Below are positions 1 through 7,872 of a stretch of 17,196 nt of DNA, in pieces (position 1 is the first letter of the stretch; every line of letters starts with the position of its first letter). The position numbers were made by a program, and so were the translations under genes. Source of the DNA: Bacteroidota bacterium (GTDB lineage Bacteria; Bacteroidota; Bacteroidia; NS11-12g; UBA955); NCBI GenBank assembly GCA_947460045.1, contig CANHGC010000006.1, positions 1 through 17,196 of the forward strand, read 5' to 3'. The notes under the pieces were generated by a model. That model ran no database searches. It saw nothing but the letters and a program-made list of their open reading frames with translations, and was not told the DNA's origin.

Positions 1-30
1 CCAAATTCATAAGAATCCTATTATTTTCAG

Positions 31-38
31 TACCTTTG
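31..38 (+). promoter_or_regulatory. Candidate -7 box for guaA
   Basis: TACCTTTG matches the Bacteroidota -7 consensus TAnnTTTG exactly and ends 10 nt before the guaA ATG. Transcription would start about 5-7 nt further on, giving a very short leader. The -33 element is not visible in the 30 bases available upstream. The match is exact, but the pairing is incomplete. Confidence 0.55.
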
Positions 39-48
39 CGGTAGATTC

Positions 49-1581
49 ATGACTGAAAAAATTCTCATTCTCGACTTTGGTTCTCAGTATACCCAATTGA
101 TCGCACGTCGCTTGCGCGAATTGTTCGTTTATTGCGAAATCCATCCCTATAACCACATCCCTGAATTAAGTAGCGATATCAAAGGCATCATCCTATCGGG
201 CAGTCCTTGCTCGGTCAATGAAACCGATGCGCCAATGGTGGATTTGGCGGCTTTGATGTCGCACGGCCCCCTACTCGGCGTTTGCTATGGGGCACAATTG
301 TTGGCCAAAGTATACGGAGGTGTAGTATCGCGCAGTGATCACCGCGAATATGGCAGGGCGATGATGCAGAGAACTGGGAACGACAGTCATCTTCTATCGA
401 GATTGAGCGATGAATCTCAAGTTTGGATGAGCCATGGCGATACCATCACAGCATTACCGGCACATGCACAAGTGATTGCAAAAACAGATTCTATTCCGGT
501 TGCGGCCTTTTCTTTGGAAAGCGAACATCCCGTTTATGGCATACAATTCCACCCCGAGGTTTATCATAGCACCGAAGGTTTGGCGTTGCTTAAGAATTTC
601 GCATACGACATTTGTGGTTGCGCTGGAGATTGGACCCCCGGTCATTTCATCGACGAAACCGTTAAAAACATCCAAGACACCGTAGGCACAGATCAGGTGA
701 TTTTGGGTCTATCGGGTGGTGTGGATAGCTCTGTGGCAGCCTTATTATTGCACAAAGCCATCGGCAAGCAATTGCATTGTATTTTCATCGACAATGGATT
801 GTTGCGTAAAAATGAGTTTGCGCTGGTGCAAGAGGCCTATGAACAGTTAGAATTGAATGTGATTGGCGTTGATGCTTCCAAGCAATTCTACGAGGCGTTG
901 GAAGGACTTACCGATCCAGAAGCCAAAAGAAAAGCCATTGGTCGCGTATTTGTGGAAGTTTTCCAAGAGGAAAGCTTGAAAATCAAAGATGCCAAATGGT
1001 TGGCACAAGGAACCATCTACCCCGATGTGATCGAAAGCGTAAGTGTCAAAGGTCCAAGCGCCACCATCAAAAGCCACCACAACGTGGGCGGTTTACCCGA
1101 AAAAATGAGTTTGAAAATCATCGAACCTTTGAGAAGTTTGTTCAAAGACGAAGTGAGACGTGTTGGCGATGCCATGGGCTTGCCGCACGAAATATTGCAC
1201 AGACATCCTTTCCCAGGTCCAGGTTTGGGCATCCGCATTTTGGGCGATATCACAGAGGCAAAAGTGAAGTTGCTGCAAGAAGCGGATTGGGTTTACATGG
1301 AAAAATTGCGCGAGCACGGTTGGTATGAAAAAATTTGGCAGGCGGGCGCCATACTATTGCCAATTCAAAGCGTTGGCGTAATGGGCGATGAAAGAACCTA
1401 TGAGCAAGTGGTTGCGTTGAGGGCTGTGACCAGCACCGATGGCATGACCGCAGATTGGGTGCACCTCCCCTACGAAATCCTTGCCGATATCAGCAACAGC
1501 ATTATCAACCGCGTAAGAGGCATCAATCGTGTGGTATACGACATTAGTTCAAAACCACCCGCCACCATCGAGTGGGAATAA
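49..1581 (+). CDS. guaA: GMP synthase (glutamine-hydrolysing)
   Basis: The enzyme converts XMP to GMP using ATP and glutamine, the last step of guanine nucleotide synthesis, in the cytoplasm. The 510-residue protein is full length for the family. The N-terminal class I glutamine amidotransferase domain opens with [17 protein letters not shown]. Its nucleophile is Cys79 in GVCYGAQ, and His168 and Glu170 in FHPE complete the triad. The ATP pyrophosphatase domain carries the PP-loop SGGVDSS at residues 222-228, and the C-terminal dimerisation domain ends in the conserved [11 protein letters not shown]. The ATG at 49 begins directly before the conserved domain and follows a -7 box at 31-38. A secreted-protein gene follows 12 nt after the stop and is probably co-transcribed. 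Identification is secure. Confidence 0.98.
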   Translation: MTEKILILDFGSQYTQLIARRLRELFVYCEIHPYNHIPELSSDIKGIILSGSPCSVNETDAPMVDLAALMSHGPLLGVCYGAQLLAKVYGGVVSRSDHREYGRAMMQRTGNDSHLLSRLSDESQVWMSHGDTITALPAHAQVIAKTDSIPVAAFSLESEHPVYGIQFHPEVYHSTEGLALLKNFAYDICGCAGDWTPGHFIDETVKNIQDTVGTDQVILGLSGGVDSSVAALLLHKAIGKQLHCIFIDNGLLRKNEFALVQEAYEQLELNVIGVDASKQFYEALEGLTDPEAKRKAIGRVFVEVFQEESLKIKDAKWLAQGTIYPDVIESVSVKGPSATIKSHHNVGGLPEKMSLKIIEPLRSLFKDEVRRVGDAMGLPHEILHRHPFPGPGLGIRILGDITEAKVKLLQEADWVYMEKLREHGWYEKIWQAGAILLPIQSVGVMGDERTYEQVVALRAVTSTDGMTADWVHLPYEILADISNSIINRVRGINRVVYDISSKPPATIEWE

Positions 1582-1593
1582 TATCGCAACATC

Positions 1594-2781
1594 ATGAAAT
1601 CAGCAAAAACCTTCAAACACTATGTACAATCAGCCTGTAACGGGTTGGTTTTCATTGGGCTTTTGTGGGTTTCAGGATTGCATGCCCAAGTATTGGTGGC
1701 GCCGAAAACAGAAGGACATGTGGGCCCGTTGCGCATCGGCATAGCACTTCCATTTCACGCACAAGGTGAAAAAGCAAATCCGCTGTCAGACGCGATGATG
1801 GATTACTACTTGGGACTCAAATTGGGTTTTGCGGAATTGGAACAAGATGGATTTCAAGCGAATGTGATGGTTTGGGACACCGAACCCACAGACAGCATCC
1901 CGCTCAACAAATTAAAAATCAATACCTTAATTGGAAGCAATTCGTTCAAGGAACAAGACATCATGATCGGTCCTGTGTATGAACAAAATTTCAAAGAGTT
2001 GGTGCAGCATCCATCAATGGAATGGAAAACGCCACCCGCTGTTTGGGTTTCTCCAATGGGGTATATCAAACCAATGTCGTCTAAAGGCAAAGGCCCATTC
2101 CCAAACTTAAACTTTTTCATCAATGATACCCTTCGATACAAAAGCGTAGCCAAAAACATCGCAGGCATGTTTCCAAAGCACCGGATCTGCATTGTGATAG
2201 ACGCCGACAAGAACAGCAAGTTGAAGGGCAATATGTACAAGGCGGTGATGCAAAAAGCCACGAGCAAGCTAGTAACCGTACATACATTGAAAAATGGCGT
2301 ACTTACACCGGCCCTACCCAAAAGAGATAGCATCGTGATGGCGTCGTGTATATCAGACCCTACTTTGAGGGTGGCGATGGAGAAGCTGTTTGAAAAACGA
2401 CAGCAATGTTGGTTGGTTGCAGATTTGGGCTGGTTCGAAGACAAGCGCTATTATTCGGGTTTAAACGATGTGATGTGCATTTATCCCACCGTGAATTTCA
2501 CCGATTTTCATGATACCGCCACAATCAGTTTTTCTAAAAAATTCTTCCAAACATATGGTTTCGAACCCAGTCGATTCGGCTTCATTGGCTACGACCAGGG
2601 CAAATTCATAGGATACAGCAGTATGGCATTTGGGCCATCCTTTTTATCTTCACTTCCAGATGCCACTTACGAAGGATTGATCAATTCCATTCACATAAAA
2701 AAGGGGGGAACGTCTCCGTATAATGATGGAATTCGGTTTGTGATTATCTACGAGGATACGCCTCATATTTTCAACCAGTAA
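1594..2781 (+). CDS. Secreted periplasmic-binding-protein-like protein, function unknown
   Basis: This is a 395-residue exported protein. A hydrophobic segment at about residues 18-31 ends in SGLHA, a likely signal peptidase I site. The mature part has the feel of a type I periplasmic-binding fold: a first strand RIGIALPF, IMIGPVYEQNFKEL as a loop between lobes, then RICIVIDAD and an FGFIGYDQGKFIGY stretch like the last strands of Leu/Ile/Val-binding proteins. From general knowledge, Bacteroidota often carry a LysM-containing relative of this fold next to guaA. I see no LysM repeat here, so this would be a stripped-down version. No transporter permease or ATPase lies nearby, so solute uptake is not supported. 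The gene sits 12 nt after guaA and 29 nt before the methyltransferase gene, consistent with one operon. The fold assignment is by pattern only; ligand and role are unknown. Confidence 0.75.
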   Translation: MKSAKTFKHYVQSACNGLVFIGLLWVSGLHAQVLVAPKTEGHVGPLRIGIALPFHAQGEKANPLSDAMMDYYLGLKLGFAELEQDGFQANVMVWDTEPTDSIPLNKLKINTLIGSNSFKEQDIMIGPVYEQNFKELVQHPSMEWKTPPAVWVSPMGYIKPMSSKGKGPFPNLNFFINDTLRYKSVAKNIAGMFPKHRICIVIDADKNSKLKGNMYKAVMQKATSKLVTVHTLKNGVLTPALPKRDSIVMASCISDPTLRVAMEKLFEKRQQCWLVADLGWFEDKRYYSGLNDVMCIYPTVNFTDFHDTATISFSKKFFQTYGFEPSRFGFIGYDQGKFIGYSSMAFGPSFLSSLPDATYEGLINSIHIKKGGTSPYNDGIRFVIIYEDTPHIFNQ

Positions 2782-2810
2782 AACACTGGGGATTTTACGA
2801 TTTAAGCAAG

Positions 2811-4001
2811 ATGCTGCCTTATTTATTCTATAAAAACTGTGCCGATATGTTGTATGCATATGATGGCAGCGTGCCTTTTCATTTGTATTTGAAAGAGCAA
2901 TTCAAGGAACACAAGAACTGGGGTAGCAAGGATCGCAAGCGCTATCGCGCTTGCTGTTATTTCTTCTGGCGAAACGCCGTAGGTGTTTCGCGGAATAACG
3001 CCAATGACATCTTGGAATGGTTACAGAGTCATTACACCACCGATGCATTGATCTCTGAAACACTGCCAATTGCTGGTAATGATAAAAACGATGATGGGAT
3101 TTCTGTTGATGGGCAAATTTCAGGAGATGAACTAATTTCAAATGATAAACCAAGTGAACCCACCATTCATCCCTACCATGCTGTTCTCAACGAAATAAGT
3201 GTATCCATTGACCACCAAACATTGCAAGAATGGTTTAGAGAAGAACCACCTGTATGGTTGAGGGCCACCAATGGAAAGACCAAAGCGGTTTTACAACAGT
3301 TGCAGAAACTCAATATAACCGTGCTGCAGCAATCCAACGACGTTATCGCGGTGACTGCGCAAGCAAACCTCAACCCCATCACGGATTTTGGATATGCATA
3401 TATCCAAGACATCGGTTCACAAATGGCCATGGATTGGCGAGACTTGCCTCTACAGCACATGTGCAATCCCAACCATTCCATTTGGGATTGTTGTTGTGGT
3501 GCCGGTGGAAAAGCCATCACATTGCTTCAAAACTACCCGAAGGCCAATGTTACTTGCTCCGATGTGCGTGCAAATATTTTAGAAAATTTACAAAAGCGTT
3601 TTCAATCATTGCAATTATCGAAACCAAAAACCCAGGTCATTGATTTACAAAACAATGCCGGACCAATCAATCAATACGATGTTGTGATGGCTGATGTTCC
3701 ATGCTCAGGTAGTGGCACTTGGCGTCGAAATCCCGAAAACATTCATTTTTTCTCACCATTGGAAATCAACATGTATTCCAATAAACAATTGAGCATCATC
3801 AACAACGCGCAACAATCAGTTAAATTGGGTGGTTACTTGGTGTATATGACATGCTCGGTATTTCGTAATGAGAACGAAATGGTGATCGAACAATTTATCG
3901 AAAAGCACGAAGGGTTTGAAAAAGTAGATGAAAAATACTGCGGAGGGCACCAAAACCACGGCGATTACATCTACCGCGCTATTTTACAGAGAGTCCGTTA
4001 A
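2811..4001 (+). CDS. RsmB/NOP-family rRNA (cytosine-C5) methyltransferase
   Basis: This is probably an S-adenosylmethionine-dependent enzyme making 5-methylcytosine in ribosomal RNA. The 396-residue protein has a short helical N-terminal region (residues 1-85) in place of a full NusB-like RNA-binding domain. An acidic, Gly/Asp/Asn/Ser-rich linker follows at about 89-117. The C-terminal methyltransferase domain has the SAM motif DCCCGAGGKA, the release cysteine Cys298 in ADVPCSGSGT, and the catalytic nucleophile Cys348 in TCSVFRNENE. The two cysteines are the hallmark of m5C RNA methyltransferases. The RsmB subfamily (16S C967) fits the domain order, but the exact target base cannot be read from sequence. 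The stop codon overlaps that of convergent fabH. Confidence 0.9.
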   Translation: MLPYLFYKNCADMLYAYDGSVPFHLYLKEQFKEHKNWGSKDRKRYRACCYFFWRNAVGVSRNNANDILEWLQSHYTTDALISETLPIAGNDKNDDGISVDGQISGDELISNDKPSEPTIHPYHAVLNEISVSIDHQTLQEWFREEPPVWLRATNGKTKAVLQQLQKLNITVLQQSNDVIAVTAQANLNPITDFGYAYIQDIGSQMAMDWRDLPLQHMCNPNHSIWDCCCGAGGKAITLLQNYPKANVTCSDVRANILENLQKRFQSLQLSKPKTQVIDLQNNAGPINQYDVVMADVPCSGSGTWRRNPENIHFFSPLEINMYSNKQLSIINNAQQSVKLGGYLVYMTCSVFRNENEMVIEQFIEKHEGFEKVDEKYCGGHQNHGDYIYRAILQRVR

Positions 4002-4993
4002 TTGGAGTCGTAAGCCCATTTGAGGTAGATACTACCCCAAGTAAATCCACCACCAAAGCTACTTAAAATGATGTTGTCGCCTTTTTTCAATTGGCTTTCC
4101 CATTCCCACAAACACAGAGGTAAGGTACCAGAAGTGGTATTACCATACTTCTGAATATTGATCATCACTTTGTTTTTATCCAATCCCATCCGATCTGCTG
4201 TTGCATCGATGATGCGCAAATTGGCTTGGTGAGGCACCAACCAGGCGATATCATCGGCCTTCAATTGATTGCGCTCCATGATTTCATAGCTTACATCTGC
4301 CATACGTGTAACTGCAAATTTGAACACGGTTTTGCCTTCTTGATAGGCGTAATGCAAACGTTGATCTATGGTTTCATGACTTGGCGGAAGCATTGAACCA
4401 CCGGCTTTTTGAATCAAAAATTCTCTTCCACTGCCGTCTACACGGGTAATGGTATCTTGTATACCCATACCATCCTCAGAAGGTTCAAGCAACACACAAC
4501 CAGCACCATCGCCAAATAAAACACAAGTATTGCGATCAGTATAATCAACAATGGCACTCATTTTATCGGCACCCACTACCAAAACTTTCTTGTGGGCCCC
4601 AGATTCGATAAATTTAGAACCAGTTACCAATGCAAATAGGAAACCACTACACGCGGCTCCAACATCGTAACCCCAGGCATTCACCGCACCAATTTTATCT
4701 GCAATCACATTGGCTGTAGCAGGAAAAACGTAATCCCCAGTAACTGTACCACAAATGATCAACTCGATTTCCGCTGGATCCACACCCTTCTTCTTCAACA
4801 TAGGAAGTATTGCCCCAACTGCCAAATCAGAAGTTGCCTTTCCGGGTTCATCCAAAATATGACGTTCAACGATACCTGTGCGCGAACGAATCCACTCGTC
4901 GTTGGTATCCACCATTTTCTCCAAATCAGCGTTGGTTAAAATCTTCGGTGGTACATATCCACCCACTGCGGTAATGGCTGCGGTAATCTTCAT
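3998..4993 (-). CDS. fabH: 3-oxoacyl-[ACP] synthase III
   Basis: FabH condenses acetyl-CoA (or a branched acyl-CoA primer) with malonyl-ACP to start type II fatty acid synthesis in the cytoplasm. The 331-residue length is standard. The Cys-His-Asn triad is intact: Cys115 in GAACSGF, His255 in VPHQAN and Asn285 in GNTTSGT. The N-terminal region has the family signature NDEWIRSRTGIVERH. The ATG at 4993 is 3 nt after the plsX stop, so it is the last gene of the yceD-rpmF-plsX-fabH operon. The fabD and acpP genes that follow in many bacteria are absent. Instead the gene runs directly into the convergent methyltransferase gene with no terminator between them. Confidence 0.97.
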   Translation of the reverse strand: MKITAAITAVGGYVPPKILTNADLEKMVDTNDEWIRSRTGIVERHILDEPGKATSDLAVGAILPMLKKKGVDPAEIELIICGTVTGDYVFPATANVIADKIGAVNAWGYDVGAACSGFLFALVTGSKFIESGAHKKVLVVGADKMSAIVDYTDRNTCVLFGDGAGCVLLEPSEDGMGIQDTITRVDGSGREFLIQKAGGSMLPPSHETIDQRLHYAYQEGKTVFKFAVTRMADVSYEIMERNQLKADDIAWLVPHQANLRIIDATADRMGLDKNKVMINIQKYGNTTSGTLPLCLWEWESQLKKGDNIILSSFGGGFTWGSIYLKWAYDSN

Positions 4994-4996
4994 GAA

Positions 4997-5965
4997 TTAT
5001 ACGGTAGTTTCTGCTTGAGACGCAATAAAACGACTCATAGCTTTTTGAATTTTGTTTGTCAATTGAGATTGTACAGTTTCTTGTGCCAATTCAATCATTT
5101 TTAGGAATGTCTCCGCTTTGGTAATCCCATGTCCAACAATCACTGGTGCATTCACTCCCAACACAACAGATCCGCCGTAATGTTTGAAATTGAATTGATC
5201 CAAGTAATCGTCTTGAACACCACGTTTCACCAAGCGATAATAAATGCCTTCACACAATTTGATAATCACATTGCCACTGAAACCGTCACAAACCACAACA
5301 TCGGCGTGATCTCCGAAGATATCTCGTCCTTCGATGTTTCCTACAAAATTAATTCCTTGTGTTTGCGACAACAATTGATGGGTAGCCTTGGTTAACAGAT
5401 TGCCTTTTTCGCTTTCTTCACCAATGTTTAATAACCCAATTTTGGGCTGTTCTACCTTGTGCATCATTGAGTACATCAAATTACCTAACAAGGCAAATTT
5501 CTCTAAATGTTCTGGTTTACAATCCGCGTTCGCTCCAACATCCAAAAGCAAGCCTGGATTGTTGTTCACACGTGGAATAGCGGCAGTTAAACAGGGACGA
5601 TCACAACCATCTACCAATTTCAAGTACTGTATAGAACCTACGAGCATAGCACCCGTATTTCCAGCACTCAAAAACGCATCAATTTTGTGATGTGCCAATT
5701 GAAGGAACCCCTGAGCAATGCTTGAATTGGGCTTGGACACCAACGCTTTCACGGGGTGTTCAGCCATTTCAATTACATCAGGCGTATCAACAATTTCGAA
5801 TTGATTAATATCAATGCCTTCACTGTTGCACACTTCTTCTATGGCAGTTTTGGAACCAAACAATACAAGTTCCACACCCGCCAAAGAAGCAGCAGCTAAT
5901 GAGGCACCTTTGACGGCCTCCAATGGGGCATAATCCCCACCCATGGCGTCAACACCAATCCTCAT
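4997..5965 (-). CDS. plsX: Phosphate acyltransferase PlsX
   Basis: PlsX converts acyl-ACP and orthophosphate to acyl-phosphate, the acyl donor used by PlsY for the first step of phosphatidic acid synthesis. It is a peripheral membrane enzyme in other bacteria. The 322-residue protein opens with the family signature MRIGVDAMGGDYAP and contains SAGNTGAM at roughly residues 101-108 and GLLNIGEESEKGN, both conserved PlsX blocks. It starts 2 nt after the rpmF stop and ends 3 nt before fabH, so translational coupling is likely. There is no Shine-Dalgarno sequence. Identification is secure. Confidence 0.97.
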   Translation of the reverse strand: MRIGVDAMGGDYAPLEAVKGASLAAASLAGVELVLFGSKTAIEEVCNSEGIDINQFEIVDTPDVIEMAEHPVKALVSKPNSSIAQGFLQLAHHKIDAFLSAGNTGAMLVGSIQYLKLVDGCDRPCLTAAIPRVNNNPGLLLDVGANADCKPEHLEKFALLGNLMYSMMHKVEQPKIGLLNIGEESEKGNLLTKATHQLLSQTQGINFVGNIEGRDIFGDHADVVVCDGFSGNVIIKLCEGIYYRLVKRGVQDDYLDQFNFKHYGGSVVLGVNAPVIVGHGITKAETFLKMIELAQETVQSQLTNKIQKAMSRFIASQAETTV

Positions 5966-5967
5966 TG

Positions 5968-6153
5968 TTAACTATCGTTGCGGCCCTTCATTACCTTCTG
6001 GCCGCGGTACATTCCAGTTTCCAAGTTAACTCTGTGGTACAACGATACATCTCCAGTTACAGGATCAGCAATCATTGGACGCACTTCAATTTTGTCATGT
6101 GTACGACGTTTGTCGCGACGGGTTTTCGATATTTTTCGTTTAGGATGTGCCAT
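5968..6153 (-). CDS. rpmF: 50S ribosomal protein bL32
   Basis: This is a 61-residue basic protein of the large ribosomal subunit. It begins [19 protein letters not shown], the diagnostic bL32 start, and retains the LYHRV and YRGQKV blocks. The two cysteine pairs of zinc-binding L32 are all replaced, making it a Cys-free form; from general knowledge such forms are common in Bacteroidota. It lies 7 nt after yceD and 2 nt before plsX, the same gene neighbourhood as in Escherichia coli, which couples ribosome and lipid synthesis. Confidence 0.97.
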   Translation of the reverse strand: MAHPKRKISKTRRDKRRTHDKIEVRPMIADPVTGDVSLYHRVNLETGMYRGQKVMKGRNDS

Positions 6154-6160
6154 TTCCTTA

Positions 6161-6703
6161 TTATAGGTTTTTTAGTTGTTTCAATTTTTCCCAACGGGCG
6201 TCTACAACTTCATCTGTTGTTGATCCGTTGAGCGTTTCTAGTTTCTGAATCATTGCCTCGTCACAGGGTTTAATCTCCAGTTCATCACAATTCCGAATCA
6301 TCGGTAATGCCAACAAACTGCTTTCATAAACGGGTTGGGAAATACTCAATTTGAATTCATGACTCCTCAGGTATATCAACTCTACCCCTTCGTCTTCATG
6401 TTCTGCTACAGCTTCTTCTTGACAATCCAGTTTAACTATCAGTAAATACTTGGTCTCTATTGCCAAAGGCAATGGAACCAAACATCTATGACAATCAACC
6501 GTCATGGAACCAGTCATGTGCAAACGCACATGCATCCAATTCACATTCTTATCAACCTCTACCGCCACAGATACATCCGCTTTGTGTACTTCTTTACTCC
6601 CCAATTCTTCAAAGAACGTCTCGTCAACTCGGAAGTCTAACACATGTTTGCCATCTTTCAATTTAACAAACTCAATACTCAGATCTTCCGCCTTGTCGAA
6701 CAT
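6161..6703 (-). CDS. yceD: YceD/DUF177 family protein
   Basis: This is a 180-residue acidic cytoplasmic protein of the DUF177 (YceD, Duf177/Ylmx) family, almost always encoded just upstream of rpmF. The role is not well defined; links to ribosome or 23S rRNA maturation have been proposed. It shows the family's [20 protein letters not shown] stretch, including the CxxC-like CHRC. An upstream in-frame ATG at 6751 gives 16 more residues but is rejected. A full promoter (TTTG at 6749-6752, TATTTTTG at 6722-6729) would place the transcript start near 6716, downstream of that ATG. The ATG at 6703 begins [12 protein letters not shown], a sensible soluble start. It is the first gene of the operon with rpmF, plsX and fabH. 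Confidence 0.88.
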   Translation of the reverse strand: MFDKAEDLSIEFVKLKDGKHVLDFRVDETFFEELGSKEVHKADVSVAVEVDKNVNWMHVRLHMTGSMTVDCHRCLVPLPLAIETKYLLIVKLDCQEEAVAEHEDEGVELIYLRSHEFKLSISQPVYESSLLALPMIRNCDELEIKPCDEAMIQKLETLNGSTTDEVVDARWEKLKQLKNL

Positions 6704-6721
6704 CGCTACTAAAACGAACGG

Positions 6722-6752
6722 CAAAAATACGCCATTTTGACCTAAATACAAA
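6722..6752 (-). promoter_or_regulatory. Promoter for yceD-rpmF-plsX-fabH
   Basis: Read on the minus strand, TTTG (6752-6749), a 19-nt spacer and TATTTTTG (6729-6722) match the Bacteroidota primary sigma consensus at every fixed position. The predicted transcript start is near 6716, about 13 nt before the ATG at 6703. It lies just past the gldN terminator, so the operon has its own start. Confidence 0.72.
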
Positions 6753-6788
6753 GTAAAACCCGCAATTAATGTGAATTACAGAGGGCAT

Positions 6789-6818
6789 AAAAAAATCCCG
6801 GCTATTACACCGGGATTT
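6789..6818 (-). terminator. Intrinsic terminator of the gldKLMN operon
   Basis: Perfect 9-bp arms, AAATCCCGG (6793-6801) and CCGGGATTT (6810-6818), enclose an 8-nt loop. On the minus strand the stem runs into a stretch of T residues (positions 6795-6789). It lies 54 nt after the gldN stop, in the direction of gldN transcription. The T run sits on the minus-strand side only, and no plus-strand gene ends here. Confidence 0.88.
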
Positions 6819-6871
6819 CTATGAGGACAAAAAATGTATTTAAATGTTTTCAATTATGATCTTTACAAAGA

Positions 6872-7858
6872 TCAATACTCCCACAAATCGTGTTCGAAAA
6901 TGAATAGGTCATTCTTGATTTCTTCAGCACGTAACAACGAAGCCAATCCATCTTGCTTGAACTCAGGCTTTTGGTTGATGTATCTATCATCCCACTCAGA
7001 CGTTTTAACGATATAACTATCGAACAATCTGTGGTGATTGATGTGCTGATCCCAATTCAACTTCATCGCATCGTTGTAGCGGTTGAATACTTCAGATTTC
7101 GCCAAAGTAGCTCTACAATCATCCATCTTCAACCAGAAAGGTTTCACATCGTAGGTCTGACCCATGATGTTCTTCGGCTGAATTGGCGCGATACCAATGA
7201 TGATGGGTTTGAATTCACCATGCTTATAGTCAAATACCCAATCTTCCATGATTTCAAACTTCTGAATCAAATCCCAAGAGAAATACTCAGGGAAAGAAGT
7301 ATCTACCAAATCCGTTGGGTCATCAGAACCTGGACGTTGCTTAGACGTGGTAATGATTTCCGCAGTAGAACGGATGATATCTTCAGGTGTGATTACACGG
7401 TTGAAAGAATCTGTTGCATAAGCACGCACCAAACCTTTTGTTCCCAATTCCCAAAAAACTTGAGAAATTGGATTCTTGGGCCAAGTCCATGAGCGATTCA
7501 TCTTCTGACGCAAATCAATAACTCTCCAAACACGCTTCCTGAACTTTACATCAGCATTACGCAAGTAAGGACGTGGCATCACAATCCCTTGAAGGTTGCG
7601 GATGTTGGTATCTTGGTTTACGTATTCTGGCTCGTAGTGAGGTACTGCTGGATCATCGTAATGCGTACCAATGGTTGGAATTACAATTTCAGCCTCCTTT
7701 TTTGGAGCATCAGCGGCAGGATCCGGAGTTGCAGGCTCTGAAGTTCCAGAACCTTTCTTCGCTGGAGATGGATCACCTCCACCCCATCCACCACCCCAAT
7801 CTTGGGCTTGTAAACCTGCAGTTGCAGCGCATGCGAGAGTGATTAATATGCGTTTCAT
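6872..7858 (-). CDS. gldN: Gliding motility / T9SS protein GldN (PorN)
   Basis: GldN is a periplasmic partner of the lipoprotein GldK. Together they form the large ring beneath the outer membrane that the T9SS motor acts on. The 328-residue protein has a signal peptide (MKRILITLACAATAGLQAQ, cleaved near residue 18-19). A low-complexity Gly/Trp and Pro/Ala/Lys/Glu region covers about residues 20-58 and begins DWGGGWGGGDPSP. The conserved globular domain follows, including RVWRVIDLRQKMN and the FIFEHDLWEY ending typical of GldN. It begins 14 nt after gldM without a Shine-Dalgarno sequence and is followed by an intrinsic terminator, so it is the last gene of the operon. Confidence 0.95.
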   Translation of the reverse strand: MKRILITLACAATAGLQAQDWGGGWGGGDPSPAKKGSGTSEPATPDPAADAPKKEAEIVIPTIGTHYDDPAVPHYEPEYVNQDTNIRNLQGIVMPRPYLRNADVKFRKRVWRVIDLRQKMNRSWTWPKNPISQVFWELGTKGLVRAYATDSFNRVITPEDIIRSTAEIITTSKQRPGSDDPTDLVDTSFPEYFSWDLIQKFEIMEDWVFDYKHGEFKPIIIGIAPIQPKNIMGQTYDVKPFWLKMDDCRATLAKSEVFNRYNDAMKLNWDQHINHHRLFDSYIVKTSEWDDRYINQKPEFKQDGLASLLRAEEIKNDLFIFEHDLWEY

Positions 7859-7872
7859 TGTGATTTTTATTT

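Noticed and set aside
1854..2444. 196-codon open frame on the minus strand
   Set aside because: It lies wholly inside the well-supported secreted-protein gene on the plus strand and encodes no recognisable domain; it is a shadow frame.
6704..6751. Longer N terminus for yceD from the ATG at 6751
   Set aside because: That ATG lies upstream of the predicted transcript start near 6716, and the added residues are a hydrophobic stretch unlike the family.
6953..7492. 179-codon open frame on the plus strand
   Set aside because: It lies entirely antisense within gldN, which is clearly coding, and has no family features.
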